A DNA stretch of 27,031 nt from the NCBI GenBank assembly GCA_023423995.1, contig JAFAEL010000076.1:1-27031 (forward strand), given 5' to 3'. The position numbers were made by a program, and so were the translations under genes. The notes beneath the pieces were generated by a model. The model saw nothing but the letters and a program-made list of their open reading frames with translations. It did not search any database and was not told the origin of the DNA. Source of the stretch: Pseudomonadota bacterium. GTDB taxonomy: Bacteria; Pseudomonadota; Alphaproteobacteria; Rhizobiales; Beijerinckiaceae. Positions 24,120 to 27,031 of this stretch are shown here, one piece after another (the first letter of the stretch is position 1; each line of letters begins with the position of its first letter).

Positions 24120-25334
24120 TCAGGCCGGATCGCTCCGGCCCGCGAAGACACGCCGCCAGAGCGGATTGTAGCCGATCCGGTAGACGAGCTCCGCCGGTCG
24201 TTCCACGTCCCAGATCGCGAGGTCGCACCATTTCCCCGGCGTGATCGTCCCGACCTCGTCAGACATCCCGAGCGCCTGCGCGGCGACCCGGGTGGTACCG
24301 GCGAGGATCTCATCCACGGTCAGCCGGAACAACGTTGCCGCCATGTTCATGGCCAGCAGCAAAGAGGTCAGCGGCGAGGAGCCCGGGTTGCAGTCGGTCG
24401 CGATCGCGATCGGAACGCCGTGCCGGCGGAATGCATCGATGGGCGGAAGGTGCGTCTCGCGGATGAAGTAATAGGCTCCCGGCAGGAGCACGGCGACGGT
24501 GCCCGCGTCCGCCATTGCGGCAGCGCCCGCCTCGCTCGTATATTCGAGATGGTCCGCCGAGAGCGCGCCATAGGCCGCCGCGAGCGCCGCCCCGCCAAGA
24601 TCGGAGAGCTGGTCTGCGTGCAGCTTCACGGGAAGCTCCGCCGCACGCGCGGCATCGAAGACCTGTGCGACCTCCTCCGGCGAGAAGGCAATGCCTTCGC
24701 AGAAGGCGTCCACGGCATCGGCTAGTCCCGACCCGCCGAGCTCGATCACCGTCTGGCAGACCTCGTCGACATAGGCAGCGCGATTCGTCTCGCCAGGCGG
24801 CCAGGCATGGGCGCCGAGATAGGTCCGGCGTATGCGCACCGCGCGCTCAGTCCCCAGCCGCCGCGCCGCCTGGAGCATGCGCAGCTCCGTGTCCCGCTCG
24901 AGCCCGTAGCCCGATTTCACCTCGAGCGTCGTGACGCCCTCCGCGATCAGGTGGTCGAGACGGGGTAGGGCGGTGCGGACGAGCTCGTCCTCGCTCGCCT
25001 GCCGCGTCGCCTTGACGGTCGAAGCGATGCCGCCGCCCGCCAGCGCGATCTCCTCGTAGCTCGCCCCGGCGAGGCGCAACTCGAATTCATGCGCGCGATT
25101 GCCCGCGTGAACGATGTGGGTGTGGCAATCCACCAGGCCCGGGGTGATCCAGCGGCCTTCGACATCGATCCGCTCGGGGGCATCGGCGCTCGCCGGCAGT
25201 TCGGAAGCGGGGCTCGCAAAGACGATCCGTCCGTCCTTTGCGGCGATCGTGCCGTCCTCGATGATGCCGAGGCCTTCGCGCGAGGGGTCGAGTGTCGCGA
25301 GGCGGGCTCCCCGCCATATCGTGTCGAATCGCAT
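24120..25334 (-). CDS. hutI: Imidazolonepropionase
   Basis: A 404-residue amidohydrolase that opens 4-imidazolone-5-propionate to formiminoglutamate, the third step of histidine degradation. The metal site begins with H71 and H73 in [15 protein letters not shown]. Further signatures are [71 protein letters not shown] and [24 protein letters not shown], where the Asp binds metal. Length matches the family. ATG 25334 has GAGGGGAAA upstream and is preferred over an extension through the DUF3095 gene's end. No hutH, hutU, hutG or hutC is in the window, so the pathway, if complete, is split. It is the second gene of a unit with the DUF3095 protein 11 bases upstream. Confidence 0.95.
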   Translation of the reverse strand: MRFDTIWRGARLATLDPSREGLGIIEDGTIAAKDGRIVFASPASELPASADAPERIDVEGRWITPGLVDCHTHIVHAGNRAHEFELRLAGASYEEIALAGGGIASTVKATRQASEDELVRTALPRLDHLIAEGVTTLEVKSGYGLERDTELRMLQAARRLGTERAVRIRRTYLGAHAWPPGETNRAAYVDEVCQTVIELGGSGLADAVDAFCEGIAFSPEEVAQVFDAARAAELPVKLHADQLSDLGGAALAAAYGALSADHLEYTSEAGAAAMADAGTVAVLLPGAYYFIRETHLPPIDAFRRHGVPIAIATDCNPGSSPLTSLLLAMNMAATLFRLTVDEILAGTTRVAAQALGMSDEVGTITPGKWCDLAIWDVERPAELVYRIGYNPLWRRVFAGRSDPA

Positions 25335-25345
25335 GTCGTTTCCCC

Positions 25346-26542
25346 TCACTGCTTCAGCGCCTGCGCGGCCGCAGCGTAGCCACCCGCCGCGCCGTCGACG
25401 AAGTGGATGTGGTCGGCACGATGGATGGACGGTGTGATGCAGGTCACTAGCGCCGCGCCCTGTCGATGCAGCCCGTACTGCACGATCCCGGCACGTTCCG
25501 CATCCGCGAGCCGCCGGTCGATCGCGTCCGCCAGTTCGGGCGTGCAGTCGATCGTCATCCGCAGGCCGTCGTCGTATTTGCGATAATCCGTATTGGCCAC
25601 GAGTTGTTCGAGGTAGCGCCCCGGGTCGAAGCCGCGCACGGGAAGCCGCAACCGGAACACCACGGTCGAGAAAGCCGTGCTTGCGAGGGCCTTGAGCCGA
25701 GCCAGCCAGTGTCTCTGGCCGGGAGCTCGCTGCGCCCGCAGCTCGAGATCGAGGCCGCTCGGCGGCCATCCGAGCGGGGGGCCGCCATCCGGGATCGGCC
25801 GGGCCCGCTCGGGAGAGGCCTCGATCAGCGCCAGGATGTCGCGCACCACCGCCTCATAGATCGCCGGCAGCCCGCCTTCCGCAGGCCTTACAATAAGCGA
25901 GAGCACGATTCCGCGGCGAGAGGGGGCGGGTTCGAACCGACAGTGCAGCCCAGCCAGGTCGGGCCGCGAGCCCGGCGGCGCTTTCGCGATCCGGAAGGCG
26001 CCCGCCTTCATCTCTGCCTCGGCCCAGGCAAGGCCTCCGCCGGAGAACATCGCGTAGCTGATGTCCGGCGACGGGGCGAAATCGGCCACCCGCACATCGA
26101 ACCCTGCGGCCCGGACCGCGGCGACGGGCACCATCGCGACCCGCAGATCCAGCCCGTATTCCTCGCCGACGAAGGTCGCGGTCCGTGCGAGAGCCTCACG
26201 GGCAGCCCCCGCGTTTGCCGGAGAAACCGCGAAGGCTGCCCCGTCGCCTCCGAACACGAAGGGAAATCGCGCCTGGCCGAGCGCGTTCGACACGGCCGCG
26301 ATCACGCCGGCTCCCGCCATGTTCACGACCTTGTACCGGCCCGCCGCTACCGCACTCGTCGAATCGACCACGTCGGCGAGGCCCAGGAGCCAATCCTCGG
26401 GCAACGCCGCATAGACGGACGGGTCGGCGACCTGCTCGAAGCGCGAGAGCCGCGGGGCACCCGCCCAGGATCCCCCGCTCGGGAGATCTGCCGGAACCGC
26501 GCTACCGACTTGCGGCTTCGGCTGCTCATGTTGTCGGAGCAT
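25346..26542 (-). CDS. DUF3095 protein, class III nucleotide cyclase-like
   Basis: A 398-residue soluble protein of the DUF3095 family, which belongs to the nucleotidyl-cyclase fold group. The family block reads [31 protein letters not shown]..., then [14 protein letters not shown]57 and D100 occupy the places of the two metal-binding aspartates of class III cyclases, 43 residues apart, the usual spacing. The lysine that reads adenine before the second Asp is not evident (FPFVFGGD). The C-terminal half (about 200-398) has no domain I recognise; it ends with [33 protein letters not shown] 26542 is chosen (AGGAAGG upstream); a longer frame to 26809 is not convincing and would overlap the divergent secreted-protein gene. 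It is upstream of hutI by 11 bases and divergent from the gene at 26606. Cyclase activity is unproven. Confidence 0.8.
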   Translation of the reverse strand: MLRQHEQPKPQVGSAVPADLPSGGSWAGAPRLSRFEQVADPSVYAALPEDWLLGLADVVDSTSAVAAGRYKVVNMAGAGVIAAVSNALGQARFPFVFGGDGAAFAVSPANAGAAREALARTATFVGEEYGLDLRVAMVPVAAVRAAGFDVRVADFAPSPDISYAMFSGGGLAWAEAEMKAGAFRIAKAPPGSRPDLAGLHCRFEPAPSRRGIVLSLIVRPAEGGLPAIYEAVVRDILALIEASPERARPIPDGGPPLGWPPSGLDLELRAQRAPGQRHWLARLKALASTAFSTVVFRLRLPVRGFDPGRYLEQLVANTDYRKYDDGLRMTIDCTPELADAIDRRLADAERAGIVQYGLHRQGAALVTCITPSIHRADHIHFVDGAAGGYAAAAQALKQ

Positions 26543-26605
26543 GGCTCCTGCCTTCCTGCTTCGCCGGCTGCATGTTCGGAGCCTCGCGCTGTGCGTTGTC
26601 CGAGC

Positions 26606-26860
26606 ATGAAGACTACCGCTCTCACATGCATGATCGCCACCGCGGCGATGCTCGTGGCAAGCGCGACGGCAACCATCGCCCAGACGCAGCAAAGCTCGGC
26701 ACCGCACCGGACGCTTGAGGACTTGCAGAAGCGCCTTCCGCCCTCGTCGGAAAGCTGGGCGTCCTCTGGCCACCACAGGCATTCCGCCCCGTCGCGTGCC
26801 GGCCGTCACGGCAACTTTGGCGGGCCGAGCACAGGCGGCGCGAGTGGCGGCAGCCCGTGA
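26606..26860 (+). CDS. Small secreted hypothetical protein
   Basis: An 84-residue protein with a signal peptide (MKTTALTCMIATAAMLVASATATIAQ, cleaved before TQQSS). The mature part of about 58 residues is hydrophilic, Ser/His/Gly-rich (PPSSESWASSGHHRHSAPS, then a GGPSTGGASGGSP tail), likely disordered. The only cysteine is in the signal peptide and is not followed by a lipobox arrangement. No family is recognised. The open frame extends far upstream, but that part is the antisense of the DUF3095 gene. The start lies 63 bases from the divergent DUF3095 start, and the ribosome binding site is weak. A strong terminator follows at 26911. Confidence 0.6.
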   Translation: MKTTALTCMIATAAMLVASATATIAQTQQSSAPHRTLEDLQKRLPPSSESWASSGHHRHSAPSRAGRHGNFGGPSTGGASGGSP

Positions 26861-26910
26861 CGGGGTCGGGCGGGGAGGGCGCTCCGTCTGCTTGGTGGGT
26901 CTGGAACGGC

Positions 26911-26946
26911 AAAAAGCCCGCCGCGCGTGAGCGTGGCGGGCTTTTT
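26911..26946. terminator. Strong bidirectional intrinsic terminator
   Basis: AAAAAGCCCGCC (26911-26922) pairs perfectly with GGCGGGCTTTTT (26935-26946). Inside, a G-U pair and CGC/GCG extend the stem to 16 pairs around a GTGA tetraloop. T tracts exist on both strands, so it can end the plus-strand secreted-protein transcript and the minus-strand tRNA transcript, whose CCA lies five bases away. Confidence 0.95.
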
Positions 26947-26951
26947 GGGTT

Positions 26952-27028
<77 letters not shown>

Positions 27029-27031
27029 CCA

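Noticed and set aside
26243..26280. GGDEF diguanylate cyclase reading of the FGGDG motif in the DUF3095 protein
   Set aside because: The motif lacks the EF part and the surrounding order fits the DUF3095/class III cyclase group better.
25466..26605. Upstream part of the open frame that ends in the small secreted protein
   Set aside because: It is antisense to the DUF3095 gene; only the part from ATG 26606 has a signal peptide and a free region.
26543..26809. N-terminal extension of the DUF3095 protein
   Set aside because: It would overlap most of the divergent secreted-protein gene, its translation is Arg/His/Cys-rich and unlike the family, and ATG 26542 has a good ribosome binding site.

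Overview
The window looks like a chromosomal segment of a GC-rich alphaproteobacterium of the Hyphomicrobiales (Rhizobiales). A Methylobacteriaceae-like genus such as Microvirga or Methylobacterium, or a Bosea-type relative, would fit, but the genus is inference. The evidence is a rhizobial Porin_2 porin, the order lytic transglycosylase / dapA / smpB, a sigma-EcfG-type stress promoter, and an initiator tRNA with the A29-U41 pair described for rhizobia. I saw no phage, insertion sequence, integrase, CRISPR array or recognisable defence island; the segment reads as core and envelope genes with a few accessory pieces.

Layout. 1-3178: a divergent locus with a truncated cytochrome P450 and an ABC-type solute-binding protein on the minus strand and an acetolactate-synthase-like ThDP enzyme on the plus strand, with a nested dyad between them. 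3179-5135: a long leader, a major porin and a strong terminator. 5230-7805: a YkgJ-type cysteine-cluster protein, then a BON-like/OmpA-like envelope protein coupled to a small membrane protein. 7806-10918 (minus): lytic transglycosylase followed by an alpha/beta hydrolase. 11074-13005: dapA, smpB and a peroxiredoxin, closely packed. 13006-13323 (minus): an unknown small protein. 13498-15679: tandem universal stress protein and a RutG/UraA-like nucleobase permease. 15793-18275: DgcN-like DUF1611 protein overlapping a DHA2-type MFS exporter. 18314-18919: folE. 18982-20372: three small envelope or secreted proteins, the last behind an EcfG-like promoter. 20501-24119: pyrF-pyrC-pyrE-pyrD, the last four steps of UMP synthesis. 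24120-26542 (minus): a DUF3095 nucleotide-cyclase-like protein followed by hutI. 26606-26860: a small secreted protein. 26911-27028: a bidirectional terminator and initiator tRNA-Met.

Themes. The genes are tightly packed: stop/start overlaps of ATGA, GTGA or TGATG type occur at six junctions, and all three convergent gene pairs end exactly at the two halves of one TGATCA palindrome. Envelope functions recur (porin, BON/OmpA protein, lytic transglycosylase, DUF1328 protein, Tyr- and Gly/Trp-rich secreted proteins), as do pyrimidine functions (permease and pyrFCED). No complete new system is evident. The best leads for new biology are the BON/OmpA plus membrane-protein pair, the DUF3095 protein with cyclase-type metal ligands, the stress-promoter-driven Gly/Trp/Tyr/Arg repeat protein, and the divergent P450/ABC/ThDP locus with its dyad operator.
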